Assembly: GCA_947632515.1 (NCBI GenBank)
Contig: CANRPO010000021.1
Span: forward strand, 1 to 59,288
Length of the DNA stretch: 59,288 nt
Direction: 5' to 3'
Origin: an uncultured Lachnospiraceae bacterium
GTDB taxonomy: Bacteria; Bacillota; Clostridia; Lachnospirales; Lachnospiraceae
A program made the position numbers and the translations under genes. Below the pieces are notes generated by a model. The model had not been told where the DNA came from and searched no databases. It saw nothing but the letters and a program-made list of their open reading frames with translations. Shown piece after piece: positions 17,692 to 26,480 of this stretch. Numbering within the stretch: the stretch's first letter is position 1; each line of letters starts with the position of its first letter.

Positions 17692-19634
17692 CATCTCTCA
17701 ACCGCAATCTCCCATCGGTCTTTTTCATTCCTGACCGCCTGTAACACGGCGGTCTTTCCTGTCAGCGTCCGTCTCTGCGAAACCTCCAGAGGCGTCCGGT
17801 AATAATCGACATCGTTCTCCGCGCTCCACATGATTCCGGCACAGGTCAGTTTCACCTTCAAGTATTGCAGATAGAACTGGCAGTCCGATACTTCGCTGAG
17901 ATCGCGGATCACCACGCTGTCCACGCCCGCAAGCTGCTCCGTGTCAAAGTTAAAATCCGCCGTCATCTTCAGCCCCGCGATCATATCCGACGGGTAGGTT
18001 CCCCGATAGCCGAGACAGGCCGTGTTCACCCTGACGTCTTTGCACTTGGAACAGACCATCCCGAGATTGGAGACGAGCAGCAGAACAGCCAGCGCAAGGG
18101 CTCCTCTCTCAGCCAGCCCTCTGCAGTTTCTGATCTGCAGAGCGGGAAGGCACAGAAAAGCGTACAGATAAGGCGAAATATAGTACAGCAGTTTGCCCGC
18201 GCTCCAATACTTCCCGCAGACACACATCCCAAAGACGATCGCGATTCCCGCAATCGCCACCGTCCAGAGCATCCACACCGACTGCGGCGTTTTCCTGTCA
18301 AACAGGGGGCGCAGAAGGCAGAACAGAACGAGCAGCGCCAAAAGCGCCGGAAGTCCGGTCAGCGCAATCGCCGTCAGACCGTAGTAACGTTCATAGTTGA
18401 TCGTCATATTGTACATTCCTGCCATGGAGACGATGCAGTTGACCAGTCTGCTGACAGGCCCCGTGATACGTCCCTCGTCGATGCCATACCTGCCGAGCCA
18501 CCAGGTGTTGAAGTAATTCGCCCAGGACTGCCTCGTGTCGCTCATGGAAGTATTGACCTGCGCAGTCAGAAAATGCACGATCCGATGATTGACCAGCACC
18601 ATGATGCCGAGCGCAGCCGCAGGGATCGCGGCAAGCTGCGCAATCTGCGCCGGAGACAGCTTTTTTCTCCTGCGCAGAAGCAACAGGAGTCCCGAAACCA
18701 GATACAGAGCAGCGTGCACCAGCGCGCTCTCCAGATAGAGGGCAAGTCCGGCAGACGCCAGCAGAACAAGCATGAAATACTGCCCCCTGTCCAACCGCCT
18801 ATCCTCCATCATATCCTGCGCAAAACGCCAAAACACGGCGGTCAGGGCGGTGAGAACAGCTATCGCAGATATTTGCGAGACAGCGTCAATATCGTACTGA
18901 ATCTGTCCCCAAAAGCCGATGCAGTACAACGCCGCCGCTCCTATCCACAGCATTCCCTGTATGGATATGCCGGGCGTCTTCTCTCTCCGGCCAAGCGAGG
19001 TCCCAAACAGATAGAGCAGCGACGGCATGACCATGGCCAGAACGAACATTCTGTACAGATAGACCACCCAATAGATCTCTCCCGACGGATTCGCGCGCAG
19101 CACCGCGATCATCAGTCCCGCGGAGGGTCTGTCCGTGACAGCCCAGTCGTAACCCCTCCACAGCACGTCGCTGACCATCTCGATCTCTTCTCTGCTCCTG
19201 CTCTCATACCAGCTCAGCGGGTGCATGGACAGCGCCACCGTCTCCTCCACATAGGTCTGCTGGTCTGTGCAGTTACCCCGATAGACATAATACTGATCCC
19301 GTCCCGAAAGTCCGGGAATCAGCATGATCAGCCAAAGTACGACGACGCCTCCGAGAACCGCCGGCGCAGACCTGCCGACTCTGCGCCTTACGAGCATATG
19401 GAATAACGCCGCTATGCCGGCAGCCGCCCACACGGCCCGGATAATCTGCATCGGAAATCTGCATGTAAAATAGAGAAAAGTTGACACGATCGTCAACTCC
19501 GAAAAGCCCAAGGCAAAGGAGAGCAGGCAGGCGTTTCCGTCCGTCTGATCGCCGGACAGAACCCCCACCGTCCACTGGCCGAGGATCCATATGATTCCGA
19601 TATAGGCCAAGGCCCACGCAAAATCCAAGATCAT
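17691..19634 (-). CDS. Large polytopic membrane protein, GT-C-like
   Basis: 647 residues, about 11-13 hydrophobic segments and a C-terminal soluble domain of about 130 residues. The long first loop contains GLSGRDQYYVYRGNCTDQQTYVEE (about 108-131, cited as a feature), an extracytoplasmic region that also occurs in related large glycan-cluster proteins. The start overlaps the upstream SGNH stop by four bases (ATGA), with GGGGAG before it, so the two are translationally coupled. I cannot name a family with certainty. By topology and context it may be a lipid-linked-sugar transferase. It is the last gene of the 23963-17691 operon. Confidence 0.65.
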   Translation of the reverse strand: MILDFAWALAYIGIIWILGQWTVGVLSGDQTDGNACLLSFALGFSELTIVSTFLYFTCRFPMQIIRAVWAAAGIAALFHMLVRRRVGRSAPAVLGGVVVLWLIMLIPGLSGRDQYYVYRGNCTDQQTYVEETVALSMHPLSWYESRSREEIEMVSDVLWRGYDWAVTDRPSAGLMIAVLRANPSGEIYWVVYLYRMFVLAMVMPSLLYLFGTSLGRREKTPGISIQGMLWIGAAALYCIGFWGQIQYDIDAVSQISAIAVLTALTAVFWRFAQDMMEDRRLDRGQYFMLVLLASAGLALYLESALVHAALYLVSGLLLLLRRRKKLSPAQIAQLAAIPAAALGIMVLVNHRIVHFLTAQVNTSMSDTRQSWANYFNTWWLGRYGIDEGRITGPVSRLVNCIVSMAGMYNMTINYERYYGLTAIALTGLPALLALLVLFCLLRPLFDRKTPQSVWMLWTVAIAGIAIVFGMCVCGKYWSAGKLLYYISPYLYAFLCLPALQIRNCRGLAERGALALAVLLLVSNLGMVCSKCKDVRVNTACLGYRGTYPSDMIAGLKMTADFNFDTEQLAGVDSVVIRDLSEVSDCQFYLQYLKVKLTCAGIMWSAENDVDYYRTPLEVSQRRTLTGKTAVLQAVRNEKDRWEIAVER

Positions 19635-20620
19635 CTTTCTTCTCCCCGCTCTTCCACATCACCGCTGATCGCCGCCAACATCGCGCGTTCAATATATTTC
19701 ATACCGTCCGGCGTAGGATGTACGCCGTCTGAGGTCATAGTCTGCAGATTATCGACCTCGATCCCGCAATGGTACAGATCGATCACGGGGATTCCCTTGC
19801 CTTCCGCAACAACGCGGATCTGTTCCGAGTAATCTTCCGCCGAAAGTCCTAAACCGTTCGTGAGCGCCACGAAGGGCTGCGGACTGGCCCACTCGCCCAC
19901 CGGCGTCAGCGTGCAGCAGTAGATCTGCGCCATCGGATACTCGCTGGACAGCTTATCCAGCATCATGCAGTAGGCGTCGCTGAAATTGTCAATCTCGCCT
20001 TCCTCCACCAGCCTTGTGCCGTCGTTATCTCCCAACGGGATGCCGTTCAAGAGATCATTTGTCCCCATATAGACGATAATGACGTCCGGCATCCTCCCCT
20101 GACTGCCGCTCATGAACGAGAGACGGAAACTGCTGCAGCCATACCACACGGCGTCCTCCTGCGCCAGTGAATCGCCGGCGCAGGTACTTCCCGCGCTGGA
20201 ATTGTTACAGCACAGCTCCATACCCGTGTCGTCCAGCAGCATCTTCCACCAAGTCTGTGACACGTCTTTCACTTCCCCGTCCAGCGGATAAAAGACATGA
20301 AAGCCGTTTGGTATCCATCCGTCAAATGCGGAAATACTGTCCCCCACAATGGACAAACCCAATCCCTCCAGCGCGCTCCCTTTTTCCTCCTCTACAAGAT
20401 CCTGCGGCTCCGCGCTGTCCGAAACGGCTGTCTCCGGCTGTTTTGCGGCCGTTTCGCTCTCCTGCGTCTCCTCTTCCATAGCCATTCTGTTGTCGTTCGC
20501 CTCCGCCTCTTCCCGGTCCGCGCCGCCGCCCGCTCCCGCGCTGCAGCCTGCAAGCCACGCAGCCAGCAATCCGGCCCATACCAAGGTCCCTGGCAATTTT
20601 CCTCTTCTCATGTTTCCCAC
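19631..20620 (-). CDS. SGNH/GDSL-family lipoprotein hydrolase
   Basis: 329 residues. An N-terminal signal peptide ends in a lipobox, AAWLAGC (Cys about 26), followed by an acidic low-complexity linker to about 85, then an SGNH domain with all blocks: SIVGDSISAFDGW (nucleophile Ser), IVYMGTNDL (Asn) and DGVHPTPDGMKY (Asp/His). It is probably a lipid-anchored esterase acting outside the membrane on acylated glycans. The GTG at 20620 is favoured because AAGGA lies six bases before it; an ATG three codons later is possible. It is coupled to the GT-C-like gene by a four-base overlap. Confidence 0.85.
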   Translation of the reverse strand: MGNMRRGKLPGTLVWAGLLAAWLAGCSAGAGGGADREEAEANDNRMAMEEETQESETAAKQPETAVSDSAEPQDLVEEEKGSALEGLGLSIVGDSISAFDGWIPNGFHVFYPLDGEVKDVSQTWWKMLLDDTGMELCCNNSSAGSTCAGDSLAQEDAVWYGCSSFRLSFMSGSQGRMPDVIIVYMGTNDLLNGIPLGDNDGTRLVEEGEIDNFSDAYCMMLDKLSSEYPMAQIYCCTLTPVGEWASPQPFVALTNGLGLSAEDYSEQIRVVAEGKGIPVIDLYHCGIEVDNLQTMTSDGVHPTPDGMKYIERAMLAAISGDVEERGEER

Positions 20621-20631
20621 TTTTTATCCTT

Positions 20632-21612
20632 CTATTTTTTGAACACAGACTGTCTTGCCCCGTGCAGTTTATCGTGATGTTTCAGTACGTCGCTCACCGC
20701 GTCCATACGCAGCCCGGCGTCGATAAAATCGCAGTATCTGCAGAACGGATAGTCCTGCCGCCCGTCCCGGACCGCCTGACGCAGTTCCTGATAGGGTTTG
20801 CTGTTCCAGCCGTCCTTCACGGACACCTTGTGCAGATCCGCCAGATCGGTCACCTCGAAGTTGTCGCAGCAGCAGATCCCCAGCTTGCCGTTTGGCATGA
20901 TCCACATATCCGTGTAGGGCATCAGGCACGTCTCCTTGATGATCTTTCCCTTTCCCTGCTTGTTCGGCGCGCTGCCGGCCCGGTTCGTCAGGACCTCTTT
21001 CATATATCGGATCTGGATGAGAATATCCACCTCCCTGAACTCGTCGGGATGCGCTTTGACATAATCGTAGATCTCCCTGATATTGCCATGCATTTTCATG
21101 TCCAGACAGTAATTGTTGATGATCAGCTGATCCACATAGGGGACGATCGCCTTGACCTTGGCTATATCCAAAAGCAGCCCGTTGGTGGACATGAAGATAA
21201 ACGCATCGGGGAGCTGTTTCCTCGCATACTTGTGAAATTCCACGATCCGCTTATCTAACCAGGGCTCGTTGTTGCCGTACAGCGTCAGATGCCCTCTGTA
21301 CTTCCACGCCCTGAGCTGATCGATCACGGAGTAGTACATATCGTCTTCCATCTTCCTGTACGGCCGTTTCTCCGCGTGGATATTGGCGGTGCAGAACTCA
21401 CACGTACTGTTGCAGCGGTTCACCGTCTCCAGATTCACAACAAGGGGATGGGGCGGCTCCTCCTGCGCGAAAAAATATTCTATATACTGTTTCTGCCGCC
21501 GTCTGCGCAGCAGATATTGCAGCTGCAAATAGCTCGCGCTGGACAGCTTGGGCAGATATTTTCTGGCATTCCAACCCAATATGCCCGCAAAATTGTGTAC
21601 TCTGATCGGCAT
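20632..21612 (-). CDS. Radical SAM protein with SPASM-like C-terminus
   Basis: 326 residues, cytoplasmic. The cluster motif CNSTCEFC gives Cys67, Cys71 and Cys74, which would bind the [4Fe-4S] cluster that cleaves S-adenosylmethionine. The C-terminal region has Cys229, a CCC run (247-249) and PFCRYC (Cys291, Cys294), as in SPASM/Twitch domains holding auxiliary clusters. The N-terminal 50 residues are basic and amphipathic. The ATG has GGAGG upstream. Its substrate is unknown; within a glycan operon it could modify a nucleotide sugar, a lipid carrier or a peptide. No short precursor peptide gene is visible beside it. Confidence 0.85.
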   Translation of the reverse strand: MPIRVHNFAGILGWNARKYLPKLSSASYLQLQYLLRRRRQKQYIEYFFAQEEPPHPLVVNLETVNRCNSTCEFCTANIHAEKRPYRKMEDDMYYSVIDQLRAWKYRGHLTLYGNNEPWLDKRIVEFHKYARKQLPDAFIFMSTNGLLLDIAKVKAIVPYVDQLIINNYCLDMKMHGNIREIYDYVKAHPDEFREVDILIQIRYMKEVLTNRAGSAPNKQGKGKIIKETCLMPYTDMWIMPNGKLGICCCDNFEVTDLADLHKVSVKDGWNSKPYQELRQAVRDGRQDYPFCRYCDFIDAGLRMDAVSDVLKHHDKLHGARQSVFKK

Positions 21613-21673
21613 CTTTTTTTCCTCCTACCGTGTCCCCGGTCTATGCCGCAGGCAGATTCCCGCCGCCTGCGCT

Positions 21674-23473
21674 TTATGATCCCGTGCTCTGCGCGGTCCT
21701 CCGCCCGGTATTCCCGGCGCCATCCGCACGATACGCATAGATCGTCATACTTTCGTCCCGCGCCGTGTAACTCCCCACAAGCCGAAGTCCCTTTTGGGCC
21801 GCATTCCCAAGCTCGATCCGCGAGAAGATATACTCTCCGCCCAACGCCCGGAACGCCTCTGTATCTATATAAATGTCACAGTCTGTAGCATACACTGTTT
21901 TGGTCGCGCTGACAATACTCAGATCCGTCCCTGAATACAGATAGGCCCGCGCCCCCCAGTCGTCGTAGTAGATTTCGGTCGCCTCCACCCGCTCCAGCGC
22001 CGGCGCTATGATTCTGCGAAAATCTTCTTTATACCGCTGGGAGTAAAAGCCAAGATAGCCGTCCAGCGTGGCGATCCCGTTATATTCCAATACGGCCGGG
22101 TGCAGCCCGTAAGCCGCCGACCACTCCCCCGCATAGCCGATCTCATCCTTGATCCTGCCAAAGAGCTCCTGCGCATAGAATTGCTCGTAATCCAGCTCGT
22201 CCACTTCCGTACCGTGAAATCGTTCATATGCCCTGTTGTAACATGTGGCGTAAAGATCGTTGTAGCGGTTCGGCGTCAGGATGATCGCCAGCGCCGCCAC
22301 GCAGACGACCGCGTTGGCCGCCCACATCTGCCATGTCCCCCTGTCATACAGCCGGGCCAGCACGATAAAAAGGGCCGCGTACCACAGAAACGGATTAAAA
22401 AAGATGGTTCTGTTAAACTGCCAGCCTTCCAGCGGCGGAACAAGCGTCTCCACGAGCGTCCTCACCGGTCCGCAGTCGTACAGGCCGTACACTATACTGT
22501 TAAACCACAGAAACAGCATGATAAAATTGAAGGGATCACGCAGGATCTCTTTCCACTGCCTCCGCCGCAGATAGATCCCATTCTGCACGAAAAAATACAG
22601 AACGCAGACGGGCAGCGCCACTTTCCCCTGCACGCCGTCCGCGTGAAAGATACCTTCGCGCCATACCGTGACGATCTCCCGCGCGATCTCCGTCGCCGAA
22701 AGGTTCGCGTTCACCATCGTGGAGCGGATCGTCGCCTCATCGCCCAAAAGCATCTGCCCGAAGAGCCGGTACTCGCACGCCACGTACCCCAGCGCCAGCA
22801 CGACAAGCGAGACGGCGAGCCGCCACGCAAACTTCCTGTCCCGAAGGGACAGCCACAACACCGCGATGGCCAGATACCCCAGGAGGAAAATGCCGTGATA
22901 GGAGAAATACGACACAAGCGGGTAGGCGAACAGCGCTGCATACCACTTGGCCCCGCCGCCTCTGTAGATCTTCACAAGCAGATACACGCACAGCGGGATC
23001 GAGGCGAACGCAAAGCCGAAGGCCGGAAAAACCCACAAAATCCCGTAGGCAAACCCCGTCATATAAACCAGCGGACGATACTGCAAATACCGCTCCGCCA
23101 GCAGCTCTTTCGCCAACAGCCGAAAAGAAAACATGCCCAGCAGGATCTTGCCCAATATGCCGAGCACATACGCCGTGTATGTGGGAAAAAGCATATACAG
23201 CGCGCTGTAGAGCGAAAACTCCGAGGGCAGATCATCCCTGCTGACGCCGCCGAGAAACGGAATCTCTACGCCATGTTTCCAAAAGGTCCCCGTGTTTTTC
23301 AACATCTGAAACTGCGCCAGAAAAAGATCCATATTGTCGTGTACGGCGATATAGCTGCGCTCCCCGTATCCGAAGAACACACCCGCCGTCAGGAGCAGAA
23401 ATCCTATGATCGGAAAACAGAACCAATATTTTGTCAACCAGACAAACCATCTGTACTCAGTCAATCGTTTCAT
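21674..23473 (-). CDS. YfhO/DUF6044-like polytopic membrane protein
   Basis: 599 residues with about 12 hydrophobic segments and a soluble C-terminal domain (about 430-599). The first loop AVHDNMDLFLAQFQMLK (about 43-59) places acids after the first membrane segment, as in YfhO-type GT-C proteins proposed to glycosylate teichoic acids. Further hallmarks are the GGVSRDDLPSEFSLY loop and WQFNRTIFFNPFLW. The start has GGGGAG upstream and overlaps the end of gtrA by 17 bases. A lipid-linked-sugar transferase role is inferred from the family and the GtrA neighbour. Confidence 0.7.
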   Translation of the reverse strand: MKRLTEYRWFVWLTKYWFCFPIIGFLLLTAGVFFGYGERSYIAVHDNMDLFLAQFQMLKNTGTFWKHGVEIPFLGGVSRDDLPSEFSLYSALYMLFPTYTAYVLGILGKILLGMFSFRLLAKELLAERYLQYRPLVYMTGFAYGILWVFPAFGFAFASIPLCVYLLVKIYRGGGAKWYAALFAYPLVSYFSYHGIFLLGYLAIAVLWLSLRDRKFAWRLAVSLVVLALGYVACEYRLFGQMLLGDEATIRSTMVNANLSATEIAREIVTVWREGIFHADGVQGKVALPVCVLYFFVQNGIYLRRRQWKEILRDPFNFIMLFLWFNSIVYGLYDCGPVRTLVETLVPPLEGWQFNRTIFFNPFLWYAALFIVLARLYDRGTWQMWAANAVVCVAALAIILTPNRYNDLYATCYNRAYERFHGTEVDELDYEQFYAQELFGRIKDEIGYAGEWSAAYGLHPAVLEYNGIATLDGYLGFYSQRYKEDFRRIIAPALERVEATEIYYDDWGARAYLYSGTDLSIVSATKTVYATDCDIYIDTEAFRALGGEYIFSRIELGNAAQKGLRLVGSYTARDESMTIYAYRADGAGNTGRRTAQSTGS

Positions 23474-23963
23474 CCGTCTCCCCGCGATCCGTCATCGTCT
23501 GACCCGCCTCTTCGTCCGTCCGATTGGCAATCCCTCTCTTGCGGAATACGAACAGCTTTTGTCCGAAGAAATTCATAATAATAAAAAGCCCCATGCCGAG
23601 CACCATCGCCACATTGTCCACCACCGTCTCAGACTGTCCGGCGAGCACATAGCGCACCAGCGGCTGCGCCACGCCGAAAGCGATGAGATAACACACGATG
23701 ATATTGACCGCAAAGCGCCAAGGGAGCCATCTGTCCTTGCGCTCCACCTTAAAGGTCAGTTTCCCGTTGGCATGATAGGAAAAGACGCTGCCAATAAAAT
23801 AGGAGACGCCGCTTGAGAGCCAGTAATTCATATGGATCAGATTGTACAAGACCTCCATGATCGCCAGTCCCATCAAGGTGTTGGCGACGCCCACGATGCC
23901 GAAATGAATCACTTCCATGATAAAGTCTTTGTAGGTTGCGTATATTTCCCTGATTTTTCTCAT
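23457..23963 (-). CDS. GtrA family membrane protein
   Basis: 168 residues with four membrane segments. VIHFGIVGVANTLMGLAIMEVL and FGVAQPLVRYVL are typical of GtrA, which is thought to flip undecaprenyl-phosphate-sugars made by GtrB-type enzymes. ATG 23961-23963 has AGGAG five bases upstream; the longer upstream frame is not hydrophobic and is rejected. It is the first gene of the operon, so the sugar it flips is probably used by the YfhO-like protein next to it. A GtrB-like GT2 occurs at 39282-40292. Confidence 0.9.
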   Translation of the reverse strand: MRKIREIYATYKDFIMEVIHFGIVGVANTLMGLAIMEVLYNLIHMNYWLSSGVSYFIGSVFSYHANGKLTFKVERKDRWLPWRFAVNIIVCYLIAFGVAQPLVRYVLAGQSETVVDNVAMVLGMGLFIIMNFFGQKLFVFRKRGIANRTDEEAGQTMTDRGETDETID

Positions 23964-24009
23964 ACCGTCTCCTGCATTCCATTTTCTTATGCTGCCGCGT
24001 CCGCATGAT

Positions 24010-24037
24010 TTGCCATTCTGTCCAAAACGGTTATAAT
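24010..24037 (+). promoter_or_regulatory. Promoter for the VOC-family gene
   Basis: TTGCCA (24010-24015), a 16-base spacer, then TATAAT (24032-24037). The predicted transcript starts near 24044 and carries the perfect palindrome at 24085-24102 in its leader. Confidence 0.6.
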
Positions 24038-24084
24038 GTATATAGATACGGGACCGGACAAAAAATCGTCTCCCGTCAATAACA

Positions 24085-24102
24085 GATAAGCGCGCGCTTA
24101 TC
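24085..24102. promoter_or_regulatory. Perfect 18-base palindrome in the VOC gene leader
   Basis: GATAAGCGC followed by its exact reverse complement, ending 15 bases before the ATG at 24118 and just before the AAAGG site. It could be an operator or an RNA hairpin that controls access to the ribosome binding site. Confidence 0.5.
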
Positions 24103-24117
24103 GGAAAGGTTTCAAAC

Positions 24118-24519
24118 ATGCTGACATTAAAAATCCACCATATCGGTTATCTGGTCAAAAAAATCGAGCCGGCCATCCGTACTTTTAAAACGCTCGGCTA
24201 TGAGATCTCGCAGGACGTCGTCCGCGACGACATTCGGCTGGCGGACATCTGTTTTCTTGAGAAGGACGGCTACCGCATCGAACTGATCTCCCCCTTCTCT
24301 GAGGCGTCCGTCGTGTATGGCCTGCTGAAAAAATATAAAAACTGTCCCTACCATATCTGTTACGAGACAAGCGATTTCCATACGGACTGCGAGGCTCTCC
24401 GCGCGCAGGGTTTCCTGCCTATTGACGCCCCCACGCCCGCCCCCGCCCTTGCCGGCCGTGAAGTCGTATTTATGACGCACGCGGCGCTTGGCATGATCGA
24501 GCTGATCAGAACCGACTGA
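24118..24519 (+). CDS. VOC (glyoxalase/epimerase fold) family protein
   Basis: 133 residues forming one vicinal-oxygen-chelate domain pair: KIHHIGYLVKKIEPAI (about 5-20), IRLADICFLEKDGYRIELI (metal-binding Glu), PYHICYETSDF (metal-binding His) and a closing VFMTHAALGMIELI with the last Glu. Relatives include methylmalonyl-CoA epimerase and glyoxalase I. It has its own promoter and leader and is convergent with the FkbH/ACP operon, with a 20-base gap. A VOC enzyme beside an FkbH/carrier-protein set could act on an acyl thioester, but this is inference. Confidence 0.85.
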   Translation: MLTLKIHHIGYLVKKIEPAIRTFKTLGYEISQDVVRDDIRLADICFLEKDGYRIELISPFSEASVVYGLLKKYKNCPYHICYETSDFHTDCEALRAQGFLPIDAPTPAPALAGREVVFMTHAALGMIELIRTD

Positions 24520-24539
24520 CGCCGGGTTCTTCAGACCTC

Positions 24540-26069
24540 TTATTCGTTTCTGAAATACAGGGTGAGCGTGCCGCATTTTTGTTCCGTGAAATCGGAGAGG
24601 TCAAGGCTCGGCTCATAACACCAGTGCCGGTCCTCCCGATTGTACATGACCACCACATCCATCTGCTCCAACACGGCCACCTCATCCTCGTGCTCCCCAA
24701 ACCACTTGGAGATCAGCCTCCTGTCCTCATCCCAATAGAACACGTCGTCATAGCCGTGGATCCGCAGCCAATAATACATGGTCTTGTTGCCTTCCAGATT
24801 GGGAGAAAAGCAGGACAGAACCTTGGCGTCCTCGTACTTTTCCGTATAGTCAAGCACCGTCTCAAGCATCGACTGCACGCTGTTCCCTCGATAGGCGAAA
24901 TACCGCGCCTCCCGAAGCGTCACTCTGGCATGCGCCGCCAGCATGAGAAGCAGGCACAGCGCATAGACCGCCCTTCTCCTGCCGCCGCAGCCCGTAATGG
25001 GGAACCCCTTGATGACGAAGAAAAAGGCGAATCCAAATACCGCCGGCAGAATGTAGCGCTCCCCGATCCCCGGCTTGCTGTAGGCGACGATCTGCGGCAG
25101 GACGACCGAGAGCGCAAGCGCCATCTCCCATCCCAATTTTTTCAGACGCTCCCAGTATGTCAGCAAGATCATGAAAAGGACCACGCCGAACCGAAAATAC
25201 CATTTCAGGTCTTTGCCAAGCGCGGTCTGCCAGACCGCCTTGTACTGCTCATACGTCATGTGACTGTCCAGACCCACATAGGAATAGTTGTTCGTGCCGA
25301 TCACAAAGACTAACAGAAACAGTTCCGCCGCGAAGATCAGACCCACGGCAAGCAGATAGGCGCCGTTTTCCCTGACTGCCTCCCACAGCGCAAAGGCTGT
25401 TATCTTTTTCCCTCTCATCCGTTCATATACAACATAAAGCATCAAAAACGGAAAAAGCAGAAGAAAGGTTTCCTTGTAGACAGACATGAGGAAAAACAGA
25501 CCCACGGAACAGACGGCTCTCCATCTCTTCCCGCTTTCCAGCCATGTCAGCATCAGATAGAACCCGCCCGCAAAAAGCGTCATGCCAAAGGATTCCTGGG
25601 GCCCCAGCTTCCACCAGACAGCCGACTGGTATCCCATCATCACGGTCAGCGAGAACACCGCAGACCGGACGACGCTGCAGCGCATATGCCTGGCACAGTA
25701 ATAGAGTCCAACCGACGCTGCAGCGATCTCTGCGCCTTTGATCACCGACATAGCCGTCAGATCGATGCCAAAGATCGCCGCGGCACAAACTCTGCAAATA
25801 TAGTAAAACGGTCTGAAACGCATGGTCAGGTCGCAGGCGACCGTCTCCCGCATACAATCCCAAAAACGGCTCCGCCCCGGCGACATCCTGTCCACATACT
25901 GCGCATACTCCCAATCATCCACCAGGTGAAAGCCTGAAACCGGCGTGCCTGTCAGTACGAGTACGCCGAAAACCAATCCCGAAAAAAAGAGCCATATCAA
26001 TATACGCTCATTCTTCTTTCCGAGCTTTTCCAGCCGACCGCAGATCTGCCGCCCCTTTTTCACCAACAT
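24540..26069 (-). CDS. Polytopic membrane protein, GT-C-like
   Basis: 509 residues with about ten hydrophobic segments and a C-terminal soluble part of about 110 residues. The first outer loop carries FHLVDDWEYAQYVDRM (about 47-62), an acidic DDWE motif in the place where GT-C transferases carry catalytic acids. AAG-GAG just upstream of ATG 26069 supports the start. It follows the acyl carrier protein gene by 25 bases in the same operon (SGNH, FkbH, ACP, this). It probably transfers or handles a lipid-linked sugar; the family name is not certain. Confidence 0.65.
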   Translation of the reverse strand: MLVKKGRQICGRLEKLGKKNERILIWLFFSGLVFGVLVLTGTPVSGFHLVDDWEYAQYVDRMSPGRSRFWDCMRETVACDLTMRFRPFYYICRVCAAAIFGIDLTAMSVIKGAEIAAASVGLYYCARHMRCSVVRSAVFSLTVMMGYQSAVWWKLGPQESFGMTLFAGGFYLMLTWLESGKRWRAVCSVGLFFLMSVYKETFLLLFPFLMLYVVYERMRGKKITAFALWEAVRENGAYLLAVGLIFAAELFLLVFVIGTNNYSYVGLDSHMTYEQYKAVWQTALGKDLKWYFRFGVVLFMILLTYWERLKKLGWEMALALSVVLPQIVAYSKPGIGERYILPAVFGFAFFFVIKGFPITGCGGRRRAVYALCLLLMLAAHARVTLREARYFAYRGNSVQSMLETVLDYTEKYEDAKVLSCFSPNLEGNKTMYYWLRIHGYDDVFYWDEDRRLISKWFGEHEDEVAVLEQMDVVVMYNREDRHWCYEPSLDLSDFTEQKCGTLTLYFRNE

Positions 26070-26094
26070 TGCCGCTCCTTATTTCATCCATCGT

Positions 26095-26340
26095 CTATGC
26101 GTCCAACTGCCCAAGGATAATATCCGCCATCTCCCCTACATTTTTCATGGCGACAACCTGCCCCATATTGAATTTGATCCCAAACTCCTGCTCCACCGCC
26201 GCCAGCAGATTGATATGCTCCAGAGAATCCCACTCCTCTATATCATCCGCTGTCGTCGCATCCGTCACAGTGATAGAATCATCGTCGAACACATCGCGAA
26301 ACACTTCGTTCAGTTTTGCAAAAACAGCTTCTCTATTCAT
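26095..26340 (-). CDS. Acyl carrier protein
   Basis: 81 residues, the standard carrier-protein size. EEWDSLEHINLLAAVEQEF holds the DSL motif whose Ser (about 40) would carry 4'-phosphopantetheine. ATG 26338-26340 has GGAGA four bases upstream. The reading frame remains open 48 codons further to an ATG overlapping the FkbH stop, but that extension lacks a properly spaced binding site. It lies directly downstream of an FkbH-like gene, so its likely cargo is a 3-carbon hydroxyacyl unit loaded by that enzyme. Confidence 0.92.
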   Translation of the reverse strand: MNREAVFAKLNEVFRDVFDDDSITVTDATTADDIEEWDSLEHINLLAAVEQEFGIKFNMGQVVAMKNVGEMADIILGQLDA

Positions 26341-26415
26341 AGTCTCTCCATTTCCGGCGTATCCATTCACCGTCTCATCCTGCGGGGCCGTCACGCCGCC
26401 CAAACAACTGTTATA

Positions 26416-26444
26416 ACTATATCGTCTTTCCATCCCGTCCGCAA
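26416..26444 (-). promoter_or_regulatory. Possible internal promoter for the carrier protein
   Basis: On the minus strand TTGCGG (26439-26444), a 17-base spacer and TATAGT (26416-26421) lie in the 140-base gap between the FkbH-like gene and the ACP start. It would allow extra ACP and GT-C transcription. Confidence 0.35.
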
Positions 26445-26480
26445 CCGTTTTGTGGCATCTTTCCAAACATTTCTCACGCG

